From: Pyxidicoccus parkwaysis
Lineage (GTDB): Bacteria; Myxococcota; Myxococcia; Myxococcales; Myxococcaceae
Length of the DNA stretch: 64,000 nt
Assembly (NCBI RefSeq): GCF_017301735.1
Contig: NZ_CP071090.1
Location: 3,834,001 to 3,898,000, forward strand
Reading direction: 5' to 3'
Below the pieces are notes generated by a model. It did no database searches. It saw nothing but the letters and a program-made list of their open reading frames with translations, and was not told the origin of the DNA. Made by a program: the position numbers and the translations under genes. This document shows positions 1-15,000 of this stretch, in pieces. Each line of letters opens with the position of its first letter. Within the stretch, counting starts at the first letter, position 1.

Positions 1-2
1 GC

Positions 3-3000
3 GCGCCGCCCACCGTGGGCGCCGAGGCCCGGGACACCTCGGGGAAGACGGGCAAGGCCGAGGTGGCGCTCACCGTGCGCCCGGACACCGAGAAGCCCTC
101 CGCGGTGCTCACCTCGCCACTGCCGCCCGCCAGCGGCACGCTCACCGTGCGCAAGGATGGGGCGCTGGGCGTGCGCGTGGAGGTCGGGGACGACGTGCGC
201 GTGGCGCGCGTGGTTCTGGAGCTGGATGGCCAGCCGGTGACGAAGGAGGGCGGCGACGTCCTCACGGCCAAGGACGCGCGCTACGAGGAGACGCGCACGC
301 CCAACCCGCTGTCGCCCGGGGACATCATCATCAGCCGCCGCTTCCTCGCGAGCTTCGAGGGGACGCTCGGGCTCAAGGGCGTGGCCAAGGGGGCGCACAA
401 GCTCCTCGCCCGCGCGGTGGACCCGGCCGGCAATGCGACACCCACCAGCGAGCTGGCCTTCGACATCGTCGAGGCGCAGGACACCGAGCCTCCGAAGCTG
501 TCGCTCCGCTTCCAGGGCACGCCGTCGGACAAGACGTGCGTGGCGGGCTCGGCCGTCGTGTTGCAGGCGTTGGTGTCGGACGACGGCCAGGTGCAGGCGC
601 TGGAAGTCACCGCGGATGGCGTGGCCCTGGAGGTCGCGGCGTTCCCTCCGTCTCCCCAAGTCCAGAAGAGCTGGCCGCTGACGCTGCCCACGCTGGGCGC
701 GTTCGGGCCCCGGACCTATACCGTCACCGCGAAGGCCACGGACGCGGCGGGCCGCATCTCCCATGCGAGCCTGTCCTGCGAGCTGGTGCCGGACGCGGCG
801 CCAGTCGTGCGCTGGGTGCAGCCGGCGGAGAACGGCACGCTCCTCGAAGAGGCCGCGCAGGCGGTGCAGGTAGAGGTGGAGGAGGACACGGGCGTCAGCT
901 CGGCGTGGCTCGTGGCCTCGACGCGGGCTCCGGTGAGCTTCACCGGCACGGGCGCCTTCCTGCTGCCGACTCCGGATGCGGCGGCGAGTGGGGCCTACGG
1001 TAGCTCCGTGCGCCTGGAGTTCGGCCAGGACCAGGTCTTCACGCTGAAGAAGGGCCCCACCGCGCTGGAGGTCCAGTCCCCCGCGACGGGGACGTTGGGC
1101 AATGCGCCGCGCCGGCTCGTGCTGTCCGTGGAGCCGGAGACGGCCGCGGGACTGCGGGCGGAGGTTCGCTACCGCTACACCGTCACTCCGGGCATGGAGA
1201 ACAACCCGGAGGTCCAGGCGTTCCTCGCCGCCCACCCGGGCGGCCGCCGGACGGTGGACCTGGCGGCCTCGCTGTACCAGGTGAACCTGGGCGTTCCCCA
1301 GGCCATCCAGCTCGAGGAGGCCACCGTGGTGCTCCTCGCGGCGGCGGACAAGACGGCGCCGGCCATCTCCCAGGTGGGCGTGCGCTACGAGGGCACCTTC
1401 GTCCAGGTGCGCGCGGTGGCCTCGGGCGAGCGGCTCACCGTGCAGCCATGGAGCATGACCGTGCCGGCCGGCCAGCTGACGCAGGCGCGCTCCACGCAGC
1501 GCCTGCCAGAGGGCTGGGCACCGAGCCCGGCGCGGCTCACCGTGGCCGTGCGCGACACCGCGGGGGCCGTGACGGTGCAGGGCCGGCAGGCCCGCGCCGT
1601 GGCCGACACGCAGGGCCCGGACGTGCGCATCACCCAGCCGCTCAGCGGCGCGTCCCGCGTGGCCCGCGAGACGTTCGTCGTCCAGGTGGATGCCCGGGAC
1701 GCGGTGGGCGTGCGCCGGGTGGAGCTGCTGGTGGATGGCGTCAGCCGTGGCGTGCGTGAGGGAATCGGGCTGGGGCTCGTCTCGTTCGACCTCAGCATCC
1801 CCACGCCGAGCGCCGGCACGCCGCTGCAGCTCGTGGCGCAGGCGGAGGACCGCGCCGGCAACGCCAGCGTGTCCGCGCCCGTGTACGTGGACATCCGCGA
1901 TGACGAGGGGCCGAGCGTCGGCCTGTCGCGGCTGGAGTACCGCCTCGCGGAGGAGGCGCAAGGCGTCTGGCGTCTCGTCCCGGATACGGAGCTGCGTACC
2001 GGCTACGTCCGCCTGCTCCAGGAAGTCGCCCACCGCGTGCAGGTGGACGCCGAGGACGACGTCGGGCTGGCGAAGGTGGAGGTGGAGTACGCGGGAACGA
2101 CGCTGCTGTCGGAGCCGCAGCTGACGGGGACGAAGAAGTTCTCCCGGTCCGTCACCTTCACGCCGCCGGTGCAGGCGGGCGGCGCCCCCACCGTGTTCAC
2201 GGTGACGGTGACCGACACGAAGGGCCGGAAGCAGAGCGCGCGGCTGCTGGTGGAGGGCAAGCGTCCGCAGGCGCCGGTGGTGGCCATCGCCGCCCCCGCG
2301 CCGGGCGCGACGCTCATCGAGGGCAGCCTCTCGCTGACGCTCTCCTCGGTGGCGGCCGACGACACGGACGTCGCGCGGGTGCAGTTCTTCATCAACGGCC
2401 AGCCGGCGCTGACGGTGTCCCGCGCCGACGCGCGCGCCATCGAGGCGGGGCCGGGCAGCGGCGCGGAAGGCGGGCTGCCGCAGGCGAATGACTCGACGCT
2501 GCGCGATGCCATCTCCCGGCTGCAGGCGCCGTTCAACGACGCCTCCATGCTGTCCATGGTGAAGGAATTCCGGGGCCGCGTCTGGCTGCCGCCGGGCTTC
2601 GTGGCGTTGGACCCGCAGCGCCCCACGGCCGGTGTGGTGGTGCGCGCGGTGGCCACCGACTTCGAGGGCCACCGCAGTGCCGTGGAGCACGTCGTCCGCG
2701 TAGAGGCCGACACGCAGGTGCCCGAGGCCCTCATCCTGCGCCCCGCGCGGGTGGGCGAGGACCTGGTGGAGGGCAGCGCCGTGGTCATCGAGGCCATGGG
2801 CCTGGACAACGTCTTCGTGCAGCAGGTGGAAATCCTCGCCGGTCCGAGCATGGACCACCTGAAGCTCGTCCGCCGCGCGGGCGGCTTCCCGCCGGAGAAC
2901 TCCACCGGGAGGGACGGCTACAGCTACGCGAGCCCCGTGGTGCGCGCCGAGCTCAAGGTGCCGCTGCTCAGCGAGCTGGGGGCAGGGGACGCGGCGCCGT

Positions 3001-6000
3001 ACTTCATCGTGGCGCGCGCGTTCGACTCGGCGGGCAAGCAGAGCGAAGAGGCGCTGCAATTGGTGGACATCGTCCGGGACCAGGCGCCCGCCGTCGCGCT
3101 GGTGTCGCCGCTGGACGGCAGCCCCGTGGTGGAGCAGACGCACGTCGTGGCCACCGTGGCGGCCGAGGACGACGTGGCTGTCACCGCCGTGAGCCTGAAG
3201 GTGAATGGCACGCCGCTGGGCATGGAGCTGCGCGCGCCGCCCTTCGTCTTCAGCGTCCCCGTGCCCCAGGGGGCCCAGTCGCTGGACTTGCAGGCCGTGG
3301 CCGTGGACTCGTTCGGCCACGCGGTGAACAGCCAGGTGGTGCACCTGCCGGTGGTGGCGGACCGTCCGCCCACCGTCGCCATCGCCGTGCCGCAGACGGG
3401 CCAGACGCTGACCGAGGGCCGGGACTTCGCCTTCGTGGTGGCCGCGCAGGACGACGTGGGCATCGCCTCCGTGGAGGCGACGGTGGAGGGCGGGCTGGGT
3501 GGCACGCTGACGTTCGCCAGCACCTCCGCGCCCTACCGCTTCCGCGTGCCGCTGCCGTACGGCTCGGCGGGGCGCACGCTCACCCTGCGCGCCCGCGCGC
3601 GTGACACCACGGGCAAGGAGACGCTGGCCCCCGTCATCACCGCGCAGGTGGTGGAGGACACCACTCCGCCCACCGTGAAGTTCAGCGCTCCCGCGAATGG
3701 CTCTGGAGTGACGGCGGGCCAGGTGCTGCGCGTCGAGGCGGAGGCGGATGACAACGTCGCGGTGGTCCGCGTGGACTTCCTCGTCAACGGGGCGCCGTTC
3801 GCCACCATGCCGGCGCCGCCGTTCGCGTTCACCTACCGGGTGCCGAAGGAGCTCGCGGGCACGTCGCTGCAGCTCCAGGCGAAGGCCACGGACACGTCCA
3901 ACAAGTCGGCCACCACGTCCGTCACGGTGAGCGTGCTGGAGGACGAGAAGCCGGAAGTGGGGCTCGAGCCGATCTCCAAGATGGTCGCGGGCCGGCCGTC
4001 GGCGTTGAGGGCCCAGGCGTCGGATGACGTGGCGGTGGCCAGCGTGGGCTTCTTCCTCACGCGGCCGGGAGGCACGGAGGTGGAGGTGGGGCGGCGCAAC
4101 CAGCTGCCCTTCGAGATCGTCTACACGCCGGCGGCGGGCGAGGTGAACCAGACGCTGGTGTTCCGCGCGCGCGCCGTGGACGTGGCGGGCCAGGAGGCCT
4201 GGAGCGCGCCGGTGTTGGTGACGGTGGACAGGGATCAGCCGCCCACGGTAGCCATCACCAGTCCGGCGAGCGGCAGCGCCATCTTCGAGAGCACGCCGGT
4301 GCGCCTGGAGGCCGACGCACAGGACCTGGAGGCCCGCGTCACGGCGGTGCACTTCTTCGTGGACGGCCGCAACGTGGCCACCGCCAATGCCCCCGCGGGC
4401 ATCCCCGGCAAGCCCACGGTGTTCGCCGCCACCTTCCTGCCTGATTTGGGCAGCGGCAACCGCACGCTCGTGCTCACCGCGGTGGCGGTGGACTCGGCGG
4501 GCCAGGAGACGGCGTCCCAGCCGGTGCTGCTGGGCACCGTCCAGGACACGGTGGCGCCCGAGGTGGAGCTGGTGGACCCGCCGGGCCACGACGTGGTGAC
4601 GGAGGGCGAGGTGGTGTCGCTGACGGCCGCCGCCCTCGACAATGCGAAGGTGGCCGAGGTGTCCTTCTACGTCGACGGGGTGGACGGCGGGCTGGTGGAC
4701 AGCACGTCCGTGCCGAAGCCCGGCAGCGCGCAGCGGCCGCTGTACGGCGTGCCCTGGCTCGCGCCCACGGGCTTCGCCGGCCAGACGCGGCGGTTCTATG
4801 CGGCCGCGAAGGACCCGAGCGGCAACCGCGGCGTGTCGCTGACGGAAGAGGTGGAGCTCGGCATGGCGCCGGCCCACCGATTCACCCCGCTCAACGGTAC
4901 CGGCCTGAAGCAGACGCTGCTGCGCGGAGGTCCGGAGCGCAAGGTGTTGCTCGGCGCCACAGGCACCGGCGACGGCCCGCAGGTGGCGCTGACGCGCGTG
5001 GACACGGGGACGAGCACGCCCCTGGGGACGGTGCAGTTGGACGGCGAGCCGCGCGCCGCGACCTTCCTGGGTGACCTGGCGCTGGTGGCCACCGCGCGCG
5101 CCACGCACACGAATGGCACGAGCTCTCCGCCCGAGCTGACCCTGGTCGACACCAGCGGCGCTCCGATGCTGCTGCGCAAGGGCACCGTGGACCTGCCCGG
5201 CGAGTCCATCCACGGCGTGGCCGCCGCGGGACGCCTGGCCTTCGTCGCCAACGGTGACGTGGGGCTCGCGGTGGTGGACATCGGTGACCCGAATGCCCCG
5301 ATGCGGTTGGACACCCGGCCCGTGGGCATGGCGCTCGACGTGGCGGTGCACGGCGACCTGCTGCTGGTGGCCGCGGGGGCCGGAGGACTGCGCGTGCATG
5401 ACCTGCGCAGCCCGACGCTCGTCCAGCGCGGCTTCGTCGCGCTGCCGGGCGAGGCCGTGCGCGTGGTGGCGCAGGGCAACCGGGCCTACGTGGCGTGCCG
5501 CGATGCCAACGCGACGCTGGCGGTGGTGGACCTGGCGAATCCCGCCGCGCCGCTGGTGCGCGCGCTGCTGACGCACCGCTCGACGCGCAAGGACCTGCTG
5601 GCCACGGGCCTGTCGGACGTCGCGGTGAGCGGCAACCTCGCGGTGGCGGTGGCCTCGCTGGTGGACGGCGACGGTAAGGCCGTGAAGGGCATGCTGTCGG
5701 CCTCCGTCCTCGACACCGACGGCACCGCCTCCACCTTCGTGCGCGCCAACCTGCCGCGCGCGGGCGGCGTGACGCTCGCGGCCGGCTCGCCGGTGGCGCT
5801 CTTCGGTGACCAGGGCGGCGCGGTCTTCAGCCTCCCGCGCTTCGTCGTGACGGGCGTGAGCCCCTCCGACGGTGAGTCGCAGGTGCCCGTGGATGCGTCC
5901 GTGAGCATCGAGTTCTCCTCGGCTCCCGCGCCCCAGACGGTGACGACGAACACGGTGCGGCTGCGGGAGGGCGACGCCGTGCTGGGCCGGGTGGTGCCGA

Positions 6001-9000
6001 CGCTGGCGCCCCAGACGGCCGGGCGCACGGTGACGCTGGTGCCCGCCGAGCCGCTGGCGGTGTCCAAGCAGTACTTCGTCACGGTGGAGACGGCGGTCCA
6101 GACGGGCACGCAGCAGCCCCTCCAGGAGCGCTTCGTCGCGGCGTTCCGGACGCGCGCCACGGTGGAGTCGGCGCCGCGCGTGGCCGCGGTGTCTCCCGCC
6201 GCGGGTCCGCTGGAGGGCGGCACGCGCGTCACGGTGACGGGAGACCACTTCGCGCAGGGCGCGCAGGTGTTCTTCGCCGGCTCCGAGGGCCGCGCCGTCG
6301 TCGTGGCCCCGGACGGCAAGAGCCTGAGCGTCACCACGCCCGCCCAGCAGGAGGGCCCGGCCGTGGTAACGGTCGTCAATCCGGACGGAGGCGAGGGCTC
6401 GCTCATCGGCGGCTTCGTCTACCTGCCCATCCTCCAGGTCTCCTTCGTGTCGCCGACGTCGGGCTCCATCGAGGGCGGCACGCGGGTGGAGGTGTCGGGC
6501 GGTGGCTTCCATCGCGGCGCCGTCGTGACGTTCAACGGTGTGCCGGCCACGAACGTGCGAGTCCTCTCGCCCGGACGCCTGGAAGCGGTGACGCCGCCCG
6601 GCGCCTTCGGCCCGGCGGACGTGGCGGTGCAGAACGAGGACGGCGAGCGCGCGTTCGCCACCGGCGCCTTCCTCTACAGCAAGCTCGTCGTGTCGTCCGT
6701 CATCAGCCGGTATGACCCGCGCGTCGACGGCCAGACGCGGCCGGACTACCGGCTGGCGAGCGGCTCGCCCCTGACCGTGCAGCTCCAGGCGCGGACCGCG
6801 TGGGTGCTGTCGGCCGCGCAGGTGTACACGGCGGCCAAGACGCCGACGGAGCTGTACGAGAAGAGCACGCCCGCGGGCCTGGGCTCGGTGGACGTCACCG
6901 TGCCGGAGCACGCCTCGGTGATGGGCGGCGTCTCCATCCTCGCGCCCTATGAGCCCGTGGCCATGGCGGTACGGGGAGACCGCGCCTACGTGGTGGCCAC
7001 CGGCGCCGTTCTCCCGCACATCGACATGGCGGGGGAGGGGGACTCGTCGCTGCTGGTGCTCGATGTGAGCAATCCGAGCTCGCCCAAGCACGTGGACGCG
7101 GTGCCTTTCTCGGGCTCGGCCCGGGACGTCGCGGTGGTGGGAGACCTGGTGCTCGTCGCCGCTGGGCCGGAGGGCCTGGTGACGTTCTCGATTGCGGACC
7201 GGGACCGGCCCCTCCTCATCGGCGCGCAGCAGCAGTTCCTGATGAACGGGCAGCTGGCGCCGGTGGCGGTGGAGCGCGTGGAGGCCTCTGGCTCCCAGGC
7301 CCTGCTGGAGGTCCGGCGCGGCACGCTCGTGAGCACGGTGCTCGTGGACCTCACCACGCCGGGACCGGCCGCGGTGGGCGAGCTGCCCAACCATCCGGGC
7401 GCCATGTCCATGCGCGGCACCCAGGCGCTCTCCGCCGGAGGCCCGCTTCGCACTGTCTCGCTCGTGCCCACCTCGCGCCCGTACGTGCAGGCGGTGGTGC
7501 CGTCGCTGATGCCGTCGGGCCTCTTCGTGGAGGCCGCCGTCGGCCCGCACGTGGCGGCCGCGATTACTTCTCCCATGGGGACCCAGGGCAGCCCGGCCGG
7601 GCTCCAGCTCGTCGAGTCATCGGACCTGTCGGCTCCGCGAAGCATCGACGCCATCGACCTGTTGCCCGCCGAATGGGTGTCCGGTGTGGACATCGAAGAC
7701 GACGTGGCGGTGGCCTCCATCTCGAAGACGCGTGGAGGGCTCGCGCTGGATGGCCTGGCCGTGGTGCGCCTGCCCTTCCCGGTGGTGGTGGCCACGCAGC
7801 CCGTGACGGGCGAAGAGAACGCGCGGCCCGCGGGCGTCGTCCGGGTCACCTTCAACGTCCCCGTGGTGCTGGATGCGGCGGCGAAGGTGCGCCTGGCGCC
7901 TCTGGTCGGGTCCGCTTCTGGCGAGGCCGTCGCGGCCAACGTGAGCGTCTCCGGCAAGGAGCTGACGGTGGCGCCGCAGTCGAGCCTCCAGACGTCGACG
8001 CGCTACCGGCTCGAGGTGGAGGGTGTGCGCGAGGCCGTGGATGGCGGCACCGGCGCGGCGATGCCGGGGACGTTCGTCCTGGAGTTCCGTACGGCGGGCT
8101 CGGGCAACGCGCCCGACCTGGTGCTCACGTCCATGTCGACACGGCAGGGCCCCACCTCGGGTGGGACGACCGTGGTCCTCGAAGGCAGCGGCTTCGAGGA
8201 CCTCATCGACGTGCGCTTCAACGGCGCCTCGGTCCTCAGCCGTACCGTCAGCGCGACTTCCGACACGTTGACGGTCGTCACGCCGCCAGGCGCGGAGGGC
8301 GCGGCCACGCTGGAGCTGCGCAATCCGTCCGGAAGCACCCTGGTGAAGCCGGGGGCCTTCCTCTACACGCGCGCGCTGGAGATCACGAAGCTGTCGCCGA
8401 CGCGCGGCCCCACGGTGGGTGGCACGCGTGTGGTCATCGAGGGGCATGGCTTCTCGCCGTCGGGCACCGTGAAGGTGTTCTTCAACGGCGTGGAGGGCGT
8501 CAGGCCCCGGGTGCTGGGACTGGGCCGGATGGAGGTGTACACGCCCAATGGAGTGCGGGGCGTGGCGGACGTGACGGTGCAGAACCCGACCGGCGCACCT
8601 GTCACCCTCGAGGACGCCTTCACCTTCGACCAGCCCACGGGCGCTTCGGTCGCGCTCGACGGCACGCTGCGCGACACGGTGGTGATTGGCAGCTACGCCT
8701 ACGTGGCGGGCGCCAACGGCCTGCACGTGGTGGACATGTCGGGCCTCTACACGCGCGGCGAGCATGCGGACGGCGGCGTGCCCATTCCCCCGGACCGCCA
8801 GGCCGAGGTCGTGGACGAGGACCACCTGGACGGCGATGACCGAATCATCGGCCGCGCCTCGGGGCAGGACCTCTGGGCCCTGTCCTATCCGCCCACGGGG
8901 GGAGACCGGCTCTTCGCGAGCGGCGTCCACTCGCGCGACAAGTCGGGCGCCATCACCGCGGGCGCGGTGTACGAGTACGACATCTCCAACCCGGCGAAGC

Positions 9001-12000
9001 CGGACCTGGTGGCCACGCGCATCATCCCGGGCGACGCCGTCTACGGCGTGGACGCGCGGGGAGACCGGCTGCTCGCGGCCGCCGCTAGCGAGGGCTTCCA
9101 CACGTTCGACATCTCCCATGCGCCGTTCCCCATCCGCGACTTCCCGTCGGCGCCCGGGGCGCAGGCTGTCTCCCTCGAAGAGGGGCTGGCCGTGGCGGGC
9201 GTGGGGACGCGCACGGACGCGGGCACGGTGACGGGCGGACGCCTGCGCACGCTGTCGGTGGAAGGGCCGCTGGAGGTGAAGGGAGAGCTGGTGCTCGACG
9301 TCCAGCGCGTGCGCCTGCGCGGCACGCTGGCGGCGGTGGCCGCGGGCGACGAGGGACTGGTGCTGGTGGACGTGAGCGACCCGGCGCACCCGGCCCGGTT
9401 GGGCTCGGTGAACGTCCAGGGCTTCGCCACCGACGTGCGGCTGGCGGGAGACCTGGCCTACGTCTCCGCCGGAGCGGCGGGCGTGGCCGTGGTGGACATC
9501 CACTCGCTCGTCGAGCCGAAGCTGCTGTACCACGTGACGGGCGCCCACGCGGGTGCCACGTTCTCCGCGGCGGTGACGCCCGGCGGACGGCTGGTGAGCC
9601 TGCGCCAGCGCACGGTGGGAGGAGGGTGGGCGCTCGACTTCGGCCCCGCCACGGACCTCTCGGTGGTGAGCGTGAGCGTGGCCCCGGGCCAGGTGGTGCC
9701 GCTCGACCTCGCCTCCATCACGGTGATGCTGTCCACCACCGTGGATCCGGCCTCCGCGCAGGCCGCCTTCCGGCTGACGGCGAACGGCGTGGAGGTGCCA
9801 GGAGTCCTCGAGGCGGGAGACGCCCAGGACGCGCGCACCACGCTGGTGTTCCGTCCGTCCACGCCGCTGCCCGCGGACGTTCCGCTGCGACTCACGGTGG
9901 GGAGCGAGCTGCATAGCCGCTCCGGTGCGGCGCTGCTCGTCCCGCTGCGGGTGGACTTCCGCTCGGCGCTCGCCGCTGGCGTGGCGCCGAGGATTTCGCA
10001 GCTCGTGCCGCGCGTCGGCTCGGTGGCCGGCGGCGACATCAGCAAGCTGCTGGGCTTCGACTTCGACGGCTCGTGCGAGGTCTACATCGGAGGCGCGAAG
10101 GCCACGGTGCTGGCGCGCTCGCCGACGATGTTGACGGTGCAGGTGCCGCCGGGAGGCCCGGGTCTGGCGGACGTGGTGGTCCTCAGCGAGGCCACGGGGT
10201 TGGGTGACCGGAGGCCGGGCGGCTACTTCTACACCCTTCCGTTGCAGGCCTCCTCGGCGACGCCGCGCTTCCTCAACCCGCGCGGTGGCAGCACGGTGGA
10301 GGTGGAGGGCGAGGGCTTCCTGCCCGACTGGGCGCATGCGCTCGGAGCGACGCAGGTGCGGGTGCGTGGCATCCCCGCGACGAACGTGCAGGTGCTGTCG
10401 CTGACGCGGCTGGTGGCCACCGCGCCTCCGGGCTCGTTTGGCGATGCGCCCGTCACCGTCGTCTCACCGGACGGCATCGAGCGCAGCGTGGCCCCCAGCC
10501 GGGTGCGCTACGGCCTGCCCTACCTGGGCGCGGAGAAGGTGTCGGCGGTGCGGCCGCAGGCGCTGTCGCCCAGCCCGCTGTCGCCTTTCTATGTGTACAC
10601 GGCGGCGGGCTCGGCCGAGCGCGGCAACAAGTTCCAGCAGCCGTACCTGGGCGAGCTCACCGGGGGCGGCACGGTGCCGCAGTCGTACCGCATGGCCGCC
10701 TACGACGTGGCGCTGGCGGCGCGCCCGCGCGGGGCCGGTGCGCAGGTGGTGGACGGCGACCCCAAGAAGGACGGCCGGGTGGACCGGCTGATGGCGGTGC
10801 TGGGCGGATGGCTGCCCCGCGACACGGACGTCCCCGATGTGGAGCTGATGCCCGACTCGCTGGACGTGGCGCTGTCCGGTGAGCGGCTGTACGTGGCCAA
10901 CGGCCTGAGCGGCCTGGCGGTGATGGACGGCCGGGGCACGCTGCAGCCGGGCCCCGGTGGTGAGCTGGTGAGCCTGGCGCTGCTGGGCCGCGCCGGGGTG
11001 GGCGCGTCCGACGACGCGCAGCTCGCCACCCGCGTGGTGCCCACTCCGGTGGGCGCGTGGGTGCTCACCAACGGCCTGATGGACCTTCCGGGGAGCACTC
11101 CGCCTCCGGTGTGTCAGCCGGTGACGCCGCAGGTGGGCGCCGACGGCCACCTCTTCCTGGTGGACGCGCGCAACCCGGCGGATCCGCTGCTGGTGAGCGC
11201 GGGCGGTGGAGAGAACTTCGAGCCCTTCGGCGCCACCGTGGCGAACGGGCGGCTCTACGTGGTGACGGGCCAGCACCAGGGCGTGAAGTACACGAAGTGC
11301 GAGCCGGGCCAGCCGTTGCCGCCCCTGCCGGTCGTCTCGCTGAGCGGCGGTGACCGCGGTGGACAGCGCACGCTCTACAAGGACCCGTTCAACGGGCAGG
11401 GCGAGCTGCGCATCTACGCCTCGGCGGGCTCGGTGACGGGCGTGGTCGGCTCGCTGAAGCTGCCGGGCAACCTCACGGACGTGGTGGTCCGTGGGGATTA
11501 CGCCATCGTCGCGTCGGCCGAGTCCGGCCTGAGCTTCGTGAACGTGGCGGACCCGGAGCACCCGGTCCTGGTCAAGCAACTGCCGTTCGACGCCACGCTG
11601 TCCAACACCCCGGGAGAGCCTCAGCGCCTGCGCCTGGTGGGGGACGTGCTCTTCGTGGCGGCCAACACCGGCGGCGTCGTGCTGGTGGACGTCTCCAACA
11701 TGGAGGCGCCGGAGTTCATCAGCGCCGGCAACACTGAAGTGGCGATGGACGTGCTCCCGGTGGGCGACCGGCTGATGCTCGCGGGCATCTCCCAGCTCAC
11801 CGAGCTGGAGACGCCGTTCATGCTGGTGACGGACTACCAGCCCGCGCGAGGCGCGGTGGTGCCGCCGTCGCTGCCAGAGCTGGTCATCCGCACGAGCCGG
11901 CCGCTGATGCCCGCCAGCGTCAACTCGGACACGGTGCGTCTGAAGAGTGACCAGGGGCCCGTGGCGCTGACGCTCTCCGTGCGCGACATACCAGGCACGC

Positions 12001-15000
12001 TCGACTTCGCCATCGTCGCGGTGCCCCAGAATCCGCTGGCGGCGGGCACCCACTACACGCTGGAGGTGGACGGGACGGTGACGGACCAGCGCGGCGGCGC
12101 GCTGCTGGTGCCGCTGCGCACCACCTTCGACACCGGCCCGACCGGCACGCGCGCGCCGGTCATCGCCTCGCTGGAGCCCACCACGGTCTCCACCGCGGGC
12201 GGGCAGGTGGTGACGGTGCACGGCCACGGCCTGGGTGGGGTGAGCCACGTGGAGTTCGCGCCGAACGTCGAGGCCACGGCCATCACCCGCGAGTCCGACG
12301 AGGTGCTCCGCTTCACGCTGCCGCCGCTCAGCGCCGGCCCGGTGGACGTGAAGGTCATCGACCAGCATGGCCCCACGGCGTACGTGCCGGCGGGCCTGCT
12401 GGCCCTGGACGTGCTCGACGCCCAGAAGGTGGCGCTGTCGCCCAACCATGGCCCCGTCGAGGGCAACACGCGCGTGCGTCTGACGGCGGTGGGCCGCTCG
12501 CTGGTCCCCGGGACGAAGGTGCGCGTGGGCGGGCTGGACGCGGAGGACGTGGACCAGCTGGACCTGTCGTCGCTGCAGTTCACCACTCCCAGGGCGGATG
12601 GGGCGGGGCTCGCCACCGTCGAGCTGCTGATTCCCGACGCGACGAGCGAGACGGGCCAGCGGAAGGTCGCGGTGGGCACGTTCTCGTATGACCTGCCGGT
12701 GGGCGTGACGCTGGACCTGCCCGGGTTCCCCCCGCGCGTGGCTTCCGACATCAAGCTGGTGGGTGACCGCCTCTACGTCGGCGTTCCCACGACGGGCCTG
12801 TCGGGCCTGGAGATCTTCGACGTGCGCCTGGAGGAGCGGCCGCTGCGGCTGGGTGGCCTGTCCACCGCGGCGCCGGTGCGTGGGCTGGATGTGGATGGCG
12901 CGCTGGCGCTGCTGGCCAACGACCAGTCCGGTCTGGCGGCGGTGGATGTGTCGCGTCCGGAGACGCCCTTCCTCGTGCGCAGGGTGTCCACGGCGGGCGC
13001 GGCCACGGCGGTGCGTCTCGAGGGCTCGAGCGCCTTCGTCACCACGGTGGACCCGGGCGTGGGCTTCGGCCAGGTGCAGGAGTTCGACGCGGCGTCGCCC
13101 ACGCTGGCGTTGGTGAAGTCCACGGCGCTCGGCGCGGATGCGCTGGCCCTGGACCTGGGGCCGGAGCGCTTCTACGTGCTCACCTCCAACGCGGCGGGCG
13201 GGACGGGCAGCGGCCTGTCCCTGTCCATCTACGACCGCGCTGGCCACCTGAAGGGCGGCGTCGCGGTGGACCCGACGCTGACTTCGTTCGAGGACCTGGT
13301 GCGCAGCCGGGTGGTGGTTCGCGCGATGCGGGCCTACGTGACGGCGGGCCAGCGCCTGTACGTCTTCGACCTCACGAACGAGGCGGCCCCGGTGAAGCTG
13401 CAGGCCACGAACCTGAACGAGTCGCTCGCGGGTCTGGGCTGGGCGGGTGGCACGATCTTCGTCGCCACGAGCGGCGAGAGCACCGTGCGCTCCATTCCTC
13501 CCGTGGAACTGCTGCCCGTGGGGATGACGCCCGCGTCGGGTTCGCTGGCGACGCCGGAGACCCAGGTGCGGGTGGACTTCACGCTGCCGGTGCTGCCGCA
13601 GTCGCTGGATGGCGGCACGTTCGACGTGGCCGTGCAGCACGCGGACGGCGGCAGCGAGCTGGTGGCCGGCAACCGCGAGGTGGAGTACGCGGTGCGCGGC
13701 TCCTCCGTCGTCTTCACTCCATCGGCGCCCTTCGCGCCCGGTGACGCGGTGACGGTGGACGTGGCCGGGCTGAAGTCCTTCCAGCTCAAGCCGCAGGCGG
13801 TGCCCTTCCAGGGGACGTTCCGCGTGGTGGATGCCCAGGCGCAACAGCCGCGCATCGCCTCGCTGGTGCCGGCCTCGGGCCCCGCGACGCAGACCACGGT
13901 GGCGAAGCTCACCGGCAGCGGGTTCCGCACGGGCACCACGGTGTGGGTGGGTGGGCAGCAGGCCCAGGCCACCGTCGTGGACGACAAGCACATCGACCTC
14001 GTGATTCCCGCGTCGGCCGGAGGCGCCGTGGGCGCGGCGGCCGTCGTGGTGAAGGACCCGAGCGGCCTGTCCGCGGTGCGGCTCGGCGGCTTCATGTACC
14101 GCGACACGCTGGGACTGTTCAGCCTGTCGCCGAACCGCGCGACGCAGCAGGGCGGAGTGACGGTCCGGCTGCAGGGCCGCGGCTTCGCGCCGGGCCTGAA
14201 GGTGCGCTTCGACAACACGGAGGCCCTGGACGTGAGGGTGCTCAGCACCGAGGCCGCCGAGGTGGTGGCGCCTCCGCACGGCTCCGACGTGGTCGACGTG
14301 TCCGTGGTGCAGGGGACGGACGTCGCCTCGCTGCACGACGCCTTCCTGTACGGCGCGGGCGCGGTGGCGCGGCTGCCGACGCTGCCGGTGCGCGACGTGC
14401 TCGTGGAGGGCGGCGTGGCCTATGCGGCGCTGGGCGCGACGGTGGACATCTACGGCGCGGACGGCACGCTGCTGGCGGCGAACCGCAAGACGGGTAACGG
14501 CGGGCTGCTCCTGGCCAACGTCAGCGAGCCCACGCACGTCACGCCGCTCAAGACGCTCACCTTCCCGGGCAGCGGTGGCAGCAGCAGGCTGCTCAAGCGC
14601 GGCAACACCGTCTTCGTGGCGGCGGGGTTGGGTGGAGTGCGCAGGGTGGACGTCACCCGTCCGGCGGAGGCGGTGGAATTGAAGGAGCTCTCCGTCACGG
14701 GCGCGGCCGTGGACATCGCGCTCGGGGATTCGCTGCTGTTCGTCGGTGACACGGAGGGTATCAAGGTCTTCGACGTGTCCGACGACACGCGGCTGCCGCT
14801 GCGCGTCGGTGCGCGTGCGATTTCCGGGGGCGTGAGCGCGCTGGCGCTGCACGGTCCGAACCTCCTGGTGTCGAGCGCGTCCAAGGAAGCGCCGCGCCTG
14901 TACGTCCTGGATGCGCGGACGGGCGACCTGGCCGAGCACGGCACGGCGGCCCTGGTGGCGCCCGCGGTGCACATTACCTCGGAGGGGACGCGTGCGTTCC